64,000 nt of DNA from Cyanophora paradoxa (Eukaryota; Glaucocystophyceae; Cyanophorales; Cyanophoraceae). A program made the position numbers and the translations under genes. Where the stretch lies: contig QPMI01000610.1 of the NCBI GenBank assembly GCA_004431415.1, forward strand, positions 306,074 to 370,073, in the 5' to 3' direction. Positions within the stretch are counted from its first letter, which is position 1; every line of letters begins with the position of its first letter. Shown piece after piece: positions 1-11,396 of this stretch. The notes beneath the pieces were generated by a model, which did no database searches, was not told where the DNA came from, and saw nothing but the letters and a program-made list of their open reading frames with translations.

Positions 1-1941
1 CAGCTGCCCGTCGTTCCGCTTGCAGTACGCGTCCAGCAGCGCCGCCGTCGTCAGCGAGCGCTCCGAGGCGCCCCCGAAGCCGGCCTTGCGCATCTCCTCC
101 CGCAGCTGCGCCGCCGTCGCGAAGTCCCCCGCCTTCGCGTACGCGTCCACGAAGGCCCTGCGCGGTCCCGCCGGCTCGCCCGGAGGGGAGGGGGCGGGCG
201 CGCCGCTGCGGGACGGGCGGCGCACGAGTAGGTAATGAGGTTGTCCCGGATGCCGTGCAGCCGCATCTCTGCCTTGAGCTGGAGGGCCGTGCCGAGGTCC
301 CCCACGCCCGTGTACGCCCCGATGAGGATGTTGTACTGCGCAGGGCGGGCGGGCGGGAGCCGGCGTGGGTGGCGGGCGGGGTGGAACGGAGCAGAGCAAG
401 TCGAAGCGGGGCGCCGCGCACGGTAGTAATGTTCTTGCGGACGCTGGCGCGCTTCATCTCGCGCCGCAGCGACAGCATCATGTCGAAACGCTGCTGCGAG
501 ACCGCCGCCGCTGCCTGCGCGTCAGCAAGGGAGAGTGGCCCGGGCCGAGGGGGCGGGGGCGGCCGCACTCAGGAGGCTGTTGTACGTGACAACGTCCTCG
601 CGGATCTGGGCGGCGCGCCGGCGTGAGCGCGATGGGGTCGGGAGTCGAGGGCGGGGCACAGGATCGCACCCTCTTCTCCTTCATCTCCCTCCGGAGCTGC
701 CGCACGTCCTCCCAGAGGCCATTCGCGGTGAGCGCCCCCAGCAGCGCATTGCACGTCACCGTGTTCTCCTTGCTGCCGGCCGCCGATCGCTCCCGGGCGG
801 CCGCGGCGGGGCGGGGCGGGGGGCGGGGCGCACATGTCCTGGGCCTGCATGTCGGCGCGCAGCCTGAAGGCACGCTCGAGGTCCCCGCTCTTGATGCAGG
901 CGGTGATGAGCACGTTGAAGGTGGCCGTGTCGGGCGTTATCCCCGCCGCCCGCATCTCGTCCAGGATCTCCATGGCCCCGTCAACCCTGTTCCGGTCCAT
1001 CTTCGTCCGCGCGTCTGGGCCGCGGATGTTTAGGTCGTTGTTGGCCCAGGGGGGTGTGCGCAGCGGCGCCGCACAGAGGAGCGTGTTGAATGTCGTCGCG
1101 TCGGGCTCCACACCCTCCGCGCGCATCTGCTCGCGGAGCTCGATGGCGCTCTCCCACTTGCCCGCCTTGGTGCAGATGTCGATGAGCACGTTGTAGACAA
1201 CGCTGTCCGGCGCCACGCCCGCCGCCCGCATCTCGGCGAGCGCAGCCATCGCGCGCGTCAGGTCCCCACGCCGCGCGTGCGCCCGCATGAGCACGCTGCG
1301 GTCGCCGCGGGGTGAGCGGGCGGAGGCGGCGGGGGTGGACCGCGGCGCGCCTGTAGCTGACGACGTTCGGGGTGACGCGGGCCCGCTGCATGTCGCGGAA
1401 GGCGCGGATCGCGAGGCCCACGTTGCCGCGCTTCAGGTAGGACGCCATGACGGACGTGTAGTACGTCACGTCGGGCTCGATGCCCGCCGCAATCATACGG
1501 TCCCGTACGCGCCGCGCCTCCACGTCCTTCCGGTGGTCCAGCAGCCCTTTGATCAGCACACCGTACCTGGAAGCGCTCGTGAGGCGCAGCTGACAGGGAA
1601 GAAGCGATGCATAAGCCATCGAGCGCACGTTATCCGGTTGGGGGAGACCCCGCGAAGCTGCATCTCCTCGAACTGGCGCAGCGCTTCGGTAACACGGCCA
1701 TACCGAAGCGCCGAGCTGATCGATTTGGTCCACTGCACGACGGGCAATGATGACGAAGGCGATGGTGGCGAGAGCGGTGCCGAGATCGCCTTGACTACGC
1801 CGAAGTGCGTCGTTTCAAACGTTGTTCCCGAACGCGCCAGGCTCGGCTCGAAGACCAAGCGCCGCTCCCCGAAGAAGCGCGGTTTGATGATCTCCAGAGT
1901 CGAAGTTGCCGCTGGGTGACACCTGGGACGCTGGGCTGCAT
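1..1941 (-). CDS. Pentatricopeptide-repeat (PPR) protein, 3' part beyond left edge
   Basis: Reading leftward on the minus strand, spliced exons give a run of about ten 35-residue PPR motifs, for example the unit with VVYNVLIDICTKAGKWESAI and the next with TTFNTLL, then TATFNVLITACIKSGDLERA, NTVTCNALLGALTANGLWED, REDVVTYNSLL and DNLITYS. PPR proteins bind single-stranded RNA, one base per repeat, usually in mitochondria or plastids. Introns are visible near 1310-1360, 780-838, 600-655, 535-590, 335-425 and 170-235, most with GTGCG or GTGCGCC donors and CAG acceptors. The last exon (AFVDAYAKAGDFATAAQLRE and onward) runs off the left edge, so the C-terminus is missing. An ATG at 1941 is the best start but the join between it and the first repeat, across a probable intron near 1735-1797, could not be resolved in frame. 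A targeting peptide was not identified. RNA target unknown. Confidence 0.85.
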
Positions 1942-2381
1942 CTTGCCGCGAGCGAAATGACCTAGTGGGCGCCGCGCCACACCCGAGGGACGCAAGGCAG
2001 GGCGGGATCTACGCGAGAAGCGTTAGCTAGGACGAGCGTGCGGCGAGGGTGCGGCTGCAGCCGCCCAGCGCGCGGGGCGCCGAACGCTGCGCGCACCACG
2101 GTGAAGGCCGCCTGCAGGGGCGGGGCCTCCGAGGGCTGCATGTGCTCGCTAGCTAACGCACGAAGCCGCTCTCTTGCTGTCACGCACGAACCGACCAGGC
2201 TCCGACCGGGGTACAGGTCTGCGGCGAGCAAAGTAAACGTTCCCCTATTTATTCCCCTGTTTCCTGAATCCATCCGGTACGCTGCGCGCCTGCATCCTAC
2301 TGTCCACGCCTAGCGCCCCGCCCTGTTGCGCAACTTGGCGCTGTTCGATGTTCGCTCGGCGTTCGCTGTTCGCAGTAAGCG
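1942..2381. promoter_or_regulatory. Divergent intergenic region between PPR and p24 genes
   Basis: The 440 bp between the proposed starts of two head-to-head genes (PPR on minus, p24 on plus) must carry both promoters and 5' UTRs. I see GC-rich sequence with no clear TATA box. The interval 2038-2313 has an open frame but it matches nothing I recognise and is treated as chance. Confidence 0.45.
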
Positions 2382-3650
2382 ATGTCTCGCCAAGCGCTCG
2401 CGGCCGCTGCGCTGCTCCTCCTGGCGCACCAGGCTGCCGGAATCTACCTCCTCCTTGGGCCGCACGACCCGCCTCGGTGAGCGCGCTTTCCGCGCGCCCA
2501 CGCCAAGGCGCACACTCGCGCGGCTCAAAACAGCTCTGATCGGTGCGCGGCGTGCAGGTGCCTCGTTCTTGACGGTGCGTGATCCGCTTTAACTTTTGCT
2601 TGCGCTTCGCCGACCCTGCAACTGCCGCGCAGTTGTGCGTCGCCCTTTTCTCAGCGGCGCTGCCTGAGCGTTCGTCGTCCTTCGCTTATCGAATTCGCTG
2701 CAGCCATCTCAGACACCGTGCCTCATCGAGGCGTGCCTGCGCTGTTGAGCTCTTGCGCTTCCTGTTGGCGCCCTAGCCTTGAGCTTGTTTCGCAGTATCG
2801 GTCTCCCGATCAGACCGCATGCTTCGGAGAGGAGTGCGTGGGCATGCAGATTTCCATCAATCCCGTAGCAGTTCGAATGACTGGTGCGCTTTTTCAGAGC
2901 GCGTTCTGGTCCTCTCTAATGAGAAGGCCTTCAGTGCGAGGCCCCGACGCGAAAGGCACTGAAGTGATTGCTAGTACCCTGAGCGATAAGTCGGGCAAAG
3001 TCGCGTTCACTTCGCGAAAAGATGGGGAGCACTACATCTGCTTTCAGGTTGCAGTCCACAAACTTGATGACTGAGTTCCTGCTCACGTTCGAGCAGCTGA
3101 ACGACACTGCTGTAGCGAACGATGCCCCCCTCGTGCAAACGAACTTACGCCCCCAATGTTTTAGTGCCCTCTCAAATGTGCTCTGCAGCGATTCTATGTT
3201 GTGGCAAAGACCGCTGATGAGGCTGTCGACTACTCTGCTCTTGCAGATGCAGCCCACATGTCAGGTGCAGTTTTTCACCGCTTGGTCTTCCAACTTGGCT
3301 CGCCAATGCTTCTCTTTAGAAATGGAGGTGGAGGTTCGGCGTCTGAACGACAAACTTGCTTTCATCCGCTTCGAAATGACTTACCACAAGGCTCTTGATG
3401 ACGTGAGCCTTCTCTGAGCCTCATATCATTGCTATTATCTAACAGGCCGCAGGTCTTCACTCGCATGAGCGGTGCTGTCGGTCGCAAGATAACAATCTGG
3501 CAAGCTTGCTTGAGGCCCTGAATTCCCTTGCCTTATTGTGTGGCTCATTCTGTTCGCAGGATGCTCATCCAGGCGGCCATCTTCTGTGGGGCCACCTATG
3601 CCCAAATGTACTTCCTCAAGTCCATGTTCGTGAAGAAGAAGCTCGTGTAG
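2382..3650 (+). CDS. p24/TMED family cargo receptor (emp24/gp25L/p24)
   Basis: Type I membrane protein of the early secretory pathway that cycles in COPI and COPII vesicles as a cargo receptor and coat organiser. The ATG at 2382 begins a signal peptide (MSRQALAAAALLLLAHQAAG). A GOLD domain follows: a Cys near PPRCLVLD, a strand around ISDT/YRSPDQTACFG, then DAKGTEVIASTLSDKSGKV and GEHYICFQ, the usual closing strand with the second conserved Cys. A coiled stretch follows (EMEVEVRRLNDKLAFIRFEM), then a transmembrane segment (MLIQAAIFCGATYAQMYFL) and a short tail ending KKLV, a KKXX-type COPI retrieval signal. At least eight introns are implied, for example 2480-2556, 2579-2638 and 3290-3337. 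The last junction, around 3496-3558, does not fit a clean GT-AG splice in the required frame and may be unusual. The exon after CFQ is also uncertain. Subfamily not assigned. Confidence 0.88.
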
Positions 3651-5429
3651 AGTCACGATCATCGCAACGCGAAGGTTGTTCTTCCTTAAAGAGAGCATCT
3701 TGCCAGTTGCCACATATAATGTGTGCAGGCTTCAAGTGTAGAGTTTCCACTCTGTGGCATTGTATCAACGCTAACAGCTGTACATATTAACAATTTGTAC
3801 ATTTCTACATATCTAGCAGTCGAAGTCGAGGAAATCAGAGTCGCAGCGGCTAGTAGAGGCAGGACGCGCGGGCCCGACGACGAGCGGCACGCGTCTGGCG
3901 CCACGTGCGCGTGTTCTACTCCATCTGCATGCGCGTGTCAATCGATAACAGCGATCGAGCTATGGAGCTGTGGACTCGTGAGCTGTAGAGAGCGCGCCTT
4001 CACCGTCGTCCCGCAGGCAGAGCAGCCGAGCCGCATCTGACCCGCTGTCGTCATGCCTGCACCGCAGCCAGGGCAGCGCACCCCACCGTGAACGCCTGCA
4101 GCCGGCGCCGCCCTGTGTACAAGCTTAAGCGTCGGCCTCCGAGGCTCCGCGCATCGAGTTGAAATTAACAGGACGCGCGAGGCGCGCGGCGCGCAAGAGA
4201 AAGGGCGCGCAGGGCTATTGCCGCAGTGCCGACGCGCACCGCGGGTTCGACTTCACTCGTGCAGCGCGGCGCCGGCGGATCGCGTCGCGCATGCGGCGAA
4301 AGTACGGAATGGGATTAATCAAGGGGATACATATGAAGATGAAGGTCATCCTCGCGCGCGGCGGCTGGCAAGCTCGAGCAGGTTGGTCCGGGAACTTGGC
4401 CGAGAAACGGGTACTGGCCCTTCAAATTTCCCTGGCCCCCGTCTAACGTGCATTTCAGACACGACCAACGACATCTGGACTAGCCCTAGTAGCTGTTTGG
4501 CTAGCAGTGGGCCGCCGGTCGAATCTATGGGCTCAGACAGATAGGCAAGCGACGTCGAAAATCGAAATCGAATACCGAAGCTCGAGATCGAAACCCTAGG
4601 TCTACTTACCCTACGGGCTTAAGATCAAAAGATCAAAGGTGCGGGCCGTGCCCGGAGGCTCGCCCGTTCCCGCCACGGACTGGCCCTAAGGGAGAGGAAT
4701 GCTGCCCGAGGGGGCCGAAACCCCCACGAGCCCCGGACCGGGAGATCTGCACCTGCAGCTGCGGCTCTCTGAGCTCAGCGCGTGGCGCGCGGCGTGGGGG
4801 CGCGGCGCCCCCGTCCCGTGCGACGAAGCCCGCTGCAAGCGCGCCAGAGCTGGGGCTTTGATACGCATAGATAGCTGCGCATGCGGTCTGATCCCACTGG
4901 GCGCAGCACAAGCACGATCATGAGGAGTCCCAAGGAGGATCGCGGTCAGGACTATCTATGATGCTGAGCCTGAAACGCACGCCCTCCCCCGAGCGGGCCG
5001 TCCCTCGCTCCCCGTCGCCCGTCCGCCGCCACGCACCGCCGCCCCCGGCCAGCCGAGATCGTGACCGCCCGCGGGAGCCGGCCGCCTCATCACGGTTCAT
5101 CTCCGGCTCATCTCGTTCACGAGGCGAGGGCGCTTGAAAAAAAATCTCATTCTCAGCATGCCCTTGCAAATTTGAAGGGGGAAAAACTACATGCTGACTG
5201 GGCAGGTGAGGATATGGTGTGTGTGAGTGTTGTTGGTGTTAGTTAAAGTCATAGTAGAGTTGAAAGTCAGTGGTCCCGCTAATCCCGTCATGTTGCAAGC
5301 TGTCTGAAGCACAAAGCAACCGGATGTCACGGGGTCCGAAAGTTGGTAGATTAATGTCACAGTACGTCGTGTCAAAAGTGAAAGTCGGTTGAAAGCAGGG
5401 GTATTACCCGCCAAGCTGCTTGATCTGTG
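3651..5429. other. Convergent spacer between p24 and importin beta
   Basis: A 1.8 kb stretch holding the 3' flanks of two converging genes. Open frames exist (for example 4159-4446 plus and 4633-4911 minus) but none shows a family motif, consistent splicing or a plausible start, so no gene is called. A short sequence at 3726-3762 resembles a repeat found downstream of the glutamate-cysteine ligase and DIM1 genes. Around 4551-4595 there is a low-complexity run of GAAATCGA-like words. Confidence 0.5.
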
Positions 5430-8400
5430 TTATTTGTTCTGGGTCAGCTGCACATCAACCAAGGAATCATTGATTGCATGGCTGACCTGATCCGCAGCCC
5501 ACTTCGCAGTCTCAACAGTCTGCGAGTCATCAGACTTCTTGGCATCCTTGATAATGCCCTTGATAAAGTCTGCAATGCCATTAGATGCGCCAGTTTTGCC
5601 AGAAAACGAAAGCATTGACCTTGCCGCATGTGGCCGGCGACAGCTGGGCCACAAGAGGAGGCAATGTCGCCAATGACACCAACAGCTGCCCGGATGACAG
5701 TCTCGGACTTGTTCTGGTCCTCATACACTCGCCGAAGCAAGTCCATCACGCCGTCAACGTAAGCAAGGAAGACCTCAGCTGTAGTTGGTGTCATGCAGAG
5801 AGGATAGAGGTGTCGAGCACAGAGGACAGGAGAGCGAAAACTGACTCACCCCGCTTGTCGGTCTTGAGGCCCTGCAGGATACCCGTATACGCCTCGAGGA
5901 TGCTCTCGCGCAGCTGATTCAGGTACTCAGCCAGCTCGTAGTCATCGGTGTTGATCTGGGTCGCAGCCGCCTGGCCCAGCATCGCCATGACCGTCGAGAA
6001 GTACTTCTCGAAGGCGCCAGAGATGGCCAGGGCGATGTCACCGAAGCACGAGATGATCGGGGGCTTCACGTTCCGGCTAAGGTGCGGGTTCTGCAGGTTC
6101 TGAAGGAGAACGGTGACAATCTCATCACAGAAGGGCGTGATCTTCCGCTCCAGGGCACGGCAAAGGTCGCCCACAACGCCAACCGCCACAGCGCAAACTT
6201 GGCTCTCCTCCCAGTTCCTCAGACCCAGGTTAAGGAACGGAGCAAAGTGCTGCAAGTACCGCTCGAACTCCCCTTCAATCGCTGCGAAAGGACAGACTAA
6301 GAAGAAGGATATGCCAGGAACGAGCGAGCAGGCAAACCGTTCGCGAGAGCGCCGACGGCCATGAGGGACTCCTCGTGCACAGTGGCATTCTTGGAGCTGA
6401 ACACTTGCAAGTAGAGGGTCATCTGCGAGAGAGTGTCATATGTGAACGTTATTGTGCAGATAGCTCCAAGACAGACCAGCTTGTCGGCGAGAGGGTAGAT
6501 GTTCTTGCCCATCTTCTGGGTGCTGATCTGGAGCACGCCGCAAAGGAGAGCCTGCAGCTCGTTCTGCTGCTCCTTGTCGTCGGCAGAGACGATCTGCATG
6601 TTGAAGGTCCGCTCCAGGCGTTCAACGATGACGGGAACGATCTGGGTGAGAATAGGGAAGACGTCTTGGGCGCAGTTCTGGATCAGGACGTTGATGGCCT
6701 CGTAAGCCGAGCTCCGCAGATTGCACTCCGTGGCGTCCTCACTGCGACCAATGTTTATTAAACTCGATACCGTCTTGGTGGCCGGTCTGCGAACCGCTCG
6801 GTGGTCTGCAGGAGCTGCTGCATGAGAGCCTGGAAGAAGGGAGAGAGATCGTTTGACGGCTGCTCGTCGGCATCCTCGTAGGCCTGGGCGAAGTTGTGCA
6901 CAGCCTGTGGTGGCAGAAGTAAGAAAACCACCAGTGGCAGAACGGGACGACGCGCACCCAGCAGATGTTGCCCGCGACGCGGGGCTCGTCCGCGAGGCCC
7001 TTGATGAAAACATGGACCATCGGGGCGAAGTTCTCCTTCGGGATGGAGGTGCAGTGGAAGTCGCAAATGCGGCCGAGGGTCCAGGCCGTGGTGTCACGGA
7101 CGAGGACGCTCTCGTCCGTCATGTGCGTGAGCATGATCGGGACAGCCTCGCGGACGAGCTGCATAAGGGACTGCTTCGAGGGGCCCTCCAGGATGGAGCC
7201 TGCGGGCGAAGTCGGAAGGCAACCCTGATGCGCTGCAGCCAAAAAGGAAAAGCAAACCGAAGGCCATGATGGACGCCTCGCGCGCGTGCCAGTCCTTGCT
7301 GTTGATGTTCTGCTGAACGAACGGCATGACGTACTGCACAACCTCGTCGCCGACGACGTTCGCTACGAGATTCAAGCAGGTGCCCGCAGCCATGGAGACG
7401 TTCCAAGTGTCCTCATCCTGGTCCTCCTCCTGCAGAAACACATCACGCTCCAACGCGCGGGCAGTGGCGACAGGGGCGGGGCGCTCACCTGGCGGCAGAG
7501 GGTCTCGAGGAGGAGCGGCACGAGATACTTGGTGGCACCCTGGATGAAGCGCTGGCAGACACGCTCCGGCTGCTCGTTGTTCTCTTGCGCCTGCGCGACT
7601 CGGGAGTCGGGCCAAGGGCGAGCCAGGACGGGGACGGGGACGCGCACCTCTTCGGCCTCCTGGTTGCGGTCAATCTCCTCGTCGCAAACGGTGGACCAGA
7701 ACTCGACGGCCTGCTGGCCCACAGCCTCATCGTCCGACTTAATCGCCTTGAACGTGAGCTGCAAGCCATCGCTGTCAGCCCAACAATCAATGCTGGGAAC
7801 TCAGCAAGACGCACGTTGAACAAGGTCTGCATGTAGGGGGCCAGCTTGTCGTAGTACAGGGCGGCGATCTTCACGAGGCACTCGTACGCAGAGACGCGGA
7901 CCGCCGGGTCAGTGGCCAAGGTAGCCTCGCAGCAGACTTGCATGATGTAGTTGCGCTCAACCTGCAGACGAGACCACAGAGCTTACGGAAAACGAGTCCA
8001 GTTCCAGAGAAGGGCGCGGCACCTCGTTCTCGAAGTTCTGCTCGACGAACTCGAGGGCGTTGAACAGCGCACGAGTCGCGGCGAGCTTCACGGCCTCATC
8101 CGTCTCCTCCTTGCGCATACCCTGAACGACCGCCGTGAGGATCTGGTTCGACTGCTGAGAAAGGACATTCGCTTCCTGCGAGCGCGTCGTGAGCGGGCGA
8201 CATCGGGACGGGACTGCCGGGTCGCGCACGATCTCCTCGCAAACGTAACCGAGCGCCTCCAGAGTCGACTGCTTCAGCGCCGAGGACGGCGTGCCGGTCA
8301 TGTTGCCGAGCAGAAGGTTGACGAGCTCCGGCCACTCATTGCGAGGGAGCTCGATCGCCCCAATCTTAGCAATGACTTGCGCGGTTGTGTGACGCGCCTC

Positions 8401-8940
8401 GCGCACGGCCGACCCAAGGGTGGTGAGCATCTGCGCTTAGTTGAGCCGAACGGAGCTTTGCATCAGCCAGACCGCGGACGCACGGCGCCCTTGATCTGGG
8501 CCTTGATGCCCGCATCAAGCGACACCCACGCCTGGAATAGCTGCATGCGCCGCTGCTCATCCTGTCGCGCACGAGTTTAGGGTGGGAACGTTCGATGTAT
8601 TGGCGGCAAAAGCGGCACCTTGGCGGAAAGCGCGTTCTTGATAATGAGACCGGCAAGGCGACGCGAGTCGGCGGGCTTCTCTTCGCTCGCAAGCTCAGCC
8701 GTGAGCGTGGTAAGAAAGCCGGGCTGCAGGAGAAGCCAGGAGCGTCAATCGCGCCGCCTGTGCACAGGCAGGGCGACGACGCACGAAGTTCGACTCCTCC
8801 GCAGCCTTCAGCTGCTTCTCGGCATTTTGACGGATCTGCGGCGAGCCAGGGGTGAGTGCCGGCGCGCGGCGGGAGCGGAACATTCACACCGTAGCATCCG
8901 GGCTCTGCGCTGCAAGCAGGATGGCTGTTATGTCCGACAT
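5430..8940 (-). CDS. KPNB1: Importin subunit beta-1 (karyopherin beta 1)
   Basis: Nuclear import receptor: HEAT-repeat superhelix that binds importin alpha or cargo, passes FG nucleoporins and releases cargo on RanGTP binding. The minus-strand ATG at 8940 gives MSDITAILLAAQSPDAT, then IRQNAEKQLKAAEESNF, PGFLTTLTAELASEEKPADS and RRLAGLIIKNALSAK, a textbook importin-beta N-terminus. Later blocks include EVERNYIMQVCCEATLATDP, VVQYVMPFVQQNINSKDWHA, DTTAWTLGRICDF and NLRSSAYEAINVLIQNCAQD, ending WAADQVSHAINDSLVDVQLT with TAA at 5430. I infer 16 introns, most GTGCG...CAG; one of 51 bp near 6420-6470 has no stop and is a multiple of three, so it is easy to misread as exon. The reconstructed protein is full length for the family, roughly 850-870 residues. 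It shares a 397-bp divergent promoter region with NBS1. Confidence 0.96.
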
Positions 8941-9337
8941 TGGGACAGCTGCGCCACGCGTCGCCTGCGCGTCGCGAGGCGAGCTTAGCGCGCTCGCAAC
9001 CGGGCGCGCTCGCCCATCCCGAGCGGCACGACACGCGACCCACGCCAATAGACGGGCCACGAGCACGCGACGCTCACCTGGTCAGGCGCGGACGACTAAC
9101 GAACACCGAGCTTCCTGTACCCTGCGACCGTCGGACCTTTCGCCCATGCGGTTCGGTTCGTGTTTTTTTCATGAGACGAACGCTCTCAGCTTCTCGCTGC
9201 AACACTGGAGGGGCTGCAGCGCAGTAACAAGCACGTAATACGAGGAGCTAGAGACGACCCGAGCTGTCTGGGAGACAGGTCGCACTTGTCAGCGAGCGGC
9301 GCAAAGGCGGCCCGGGCCGGCGCCGGGCGTTAGAGCG
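8941..9337. promoter_or_regulatory. Divergent promoter region, importin beta / nibrin
   Basis: Both flanking genes have well-supported ATG starts, so this 397-bp segment carries both 5' regions. It is GC-rich, with a T-run at 9163-9169 and no TATA motif that I would defend. Confidence 0.6.
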
Positions 9338-11289
9338 ATGCCGTGGTGCGTGGAGGCGCCGGAAGGCGGCAGGCTGCACGTGCTACTTCCCGTGCGCGCC
9401 CGCCCAGGCGGCGTTAATCTCGCCCCCTGAGCGCCCCTGCAGAAGCGCACTTACGTCGTCGGGCGCAAAGGTGCGAATCAATGCGTAGCTAATTCCGAGA
9501 GCTGACTGTTCTCGTGGCTCGGCAGACTGCGACATCCCGCTGGGCGGCGATGCCTGCGACAAGTCCGTATCGAGACAGCACCTCAAAATCTCCATCGGGA
9601 ACGCTCCGCCCGAGACGCTTCAGGATCCCAACGCAAGACCTTCGATCTTCGCGGAGGACACTAGGTCCTGCGCCCAACAAACTTGAAAAGATAGTGCTCA
9701 CTCGAGCGAGCAGTAAGTTCGGGTCGTCCTTCGACGGCGTGGCGGTGCCAAAACACGCACAGTTGGAGATTAAAGATGGAACTTTGAACCTGGGCACGGG
9801 CAACACCCGGGCTCGGTGATCCAACTTTCTCTGTCGTGTTCTCGGAAATCATGACTTACTCATTGATCATCGCAGAGTGTTCTTCACACCGCTTTGCTTC
9901 TCAACATCGCTTCTGAACAAAGAGCAGCAAGCGTCACTGAAGGCTATGTGTGCCGAGATGGGCGCCGCGCTTCACGCAAACTGGAAGCCAGGGGCCTGTG
10001 TGCATCACTATTTGGTGATGAACGAGCTCCAGGTCACAACGTGAGCACGCATGCCCGAGAATTTTGCAGGTTAATGCTGATCCAAAGCAGTAAGGTGCTA
10101 TCGGCACTACTTGACGCAAAGCCGATCGTGAATGTCGGGTATCTAGAAGCTATTCTCCGGGGTTCAGAAAGCACTGCATTGTGGGATCCACAAAAGTGTG
10201 CCTTTTTTTCGTCATTGAAGACTATTTTATACTAAATATTTGCACAGCTTTCTTCCACCAATCAATTCAACTCTTTTAGGGGAGAACTTCGACTTCAGCC
10301 CAAGGCAAGACAGGCAGACCATGTTCTCTGGGCGGCGCTTCGTTTTCCTTGATTCAAATACAGTGTGCCTTCGGTCTTGCTTGTCTTGTTTACACGGCAC
10401 ACTCATTCAAATGCGACCAGGCCAAGAAGCTCGAGCAGGTTGCAAGAGCCGCTGGAGCACAGACCGTCCACTGTTTCAATTCCAATCTACCTGACGATAT
10501 GGTGCGTTCTTGAGGCCCCATCACGCACTCTTCTAACGCCATCTCCGGCAGATCTATGATCCAAATACCGCCTTCTTCGAAAGTGGCGATCAAGCAGTGC
10601 AAACACTATGTGAACAGCTGGGAAGTCGAGGAGGCCTGATTGTATCAGAAGCCACATTTTCATCAAGGTATTGGGGCTTTATTTTTAATCCGCTTCCCTC
10701 TTCTGCTTGAATCTCATGGTACTTCTTGCTGCTTCAAGCGTTCTTCAAGTGGATGACTCTATGGTCTTTCCAACACATCGGCCAAAGATCAGGCACACAA
10801 TGCCCTCCAGCATATCTGCCAGCCAGCATCTTGTTTCTGCATCTAGCCAAGCAGAGCGAGTGCCTTCTCGTACCTTGAAGCCAGTGGGAGCTGCCGCGGC
10901 TGCTTCGAACACTTCCCAGTCTCAGAGTGCAGCTGCAGCAAGTAGCAGTCGGGTGCAGGAGAGCACCAGGAGCTTCGTCGCCTCGCATTTCGCACGTTCA
11001 AGTAGCTCCACTGCAAAGAGTAAAGCCAAGCGGTGCCTTGTGCAGATGCCAAAGCAATTGATTGCGAAGCTGGTCAATTCACTGTGTCGTGTGCAGTACT
11101 GCAATTAACGTGGACGAGCTGGAATCCAAGGATGGCGTTGTGGAAGCAGAGCTCGTAGTTGTTCCACCAGATCCAAGAACAAGGAACTTCAAGCGCTTCA
11201 AGAAGCATGCGGCTGCCGGCCAGCAGCCCGAGTTCCCAAGGCCTGTTGTCAGGCTGACTTTCTTTGAGGAGCAGAAAGAGGAGAAATGA
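9338..11289 (+). CDS. NBN: Nibrin/NBS1, MRN-complex subunit
   Basis: Adaptor of the MRE11-RAD50-NBS1 complex that senses DNA double-strand breaks and recruits ATM. The start at 9338 gives MPWCVEAPEGGRLHVLLP, spliced to KRTYVVGRKDCDIPLG, an FHA-domain strand, then DKSVSRQHLKISIG (phosphopeptide-binding SRQH) and TSKFGSSFDGVAV. A BRCT-like region follows (SLLNKEQQASLKAMCAEMG, CVHHYLVMNELQV, KPIVNVGYLEAIL), then FLPPINSTLLGENFDFSPR and the second BRCT around GRRFVFLDSNT / KKLEQVARAAGAQTVHCFNS. A low-complexity Ser-rich linker leads to NFKRFKK, which matches the MRE11-interaction motif seen near the NBS1 C-terminus. The stop is TGA at 11287-11289. About ten introns; the one at about 10675-10748 was not resolved to an in-frame join. 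A typical acidic C-terminal ATM-binding FxF/Y motif is not obvious; the end is RLTFFEEQKEEK. Converges on OLA1 with only 107 bp between stops. Confidence 0.93.
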
Positions 11290-11396
11290 AGAGAGAGGAG
11301 AACTATTCCGCTCTCGATTATTGTTTGCTCGAGACTTACAACAGCCTGTTGAATTCATAATCAGGGGCCCTAGAACACAAGCCCAAGCGCCGCTGT
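11290..11396. other. Very short convergent spacer, NBS1/OLA1
   Basis: Only 107 bp separate the two stop codons of the convergent genes, so 3' UTRs and polyadenylation signals must overlap or lie within coding sequence of the neighbour. Confidence 0.7.

Noticed and set aside
4159-4446. Open frame MKLTGRARRAARKRKGAQG in the p24/importin spacer
   Set aside because: Basic and ribosomal-protein-like at first sight, but no ribosomal family signature and the continuation is arbitrary. Not called.
6420-6470. Extra coding insert in importin beta (CLGAICTITFTYDTLSQ)
   Set aside because: It is open in frame but has GT...CAG ends, has no counterpart in the family, and removing it restores a continuous alignment; taken as a 51-bp intron.
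9514-9819. Single uninterrupted exon for the NBS1 N-terminus
   Set aside because: The open frame crosses introns; only the spliced reading gives the FHA signature YVVGRKDCDI...SVSRQH.
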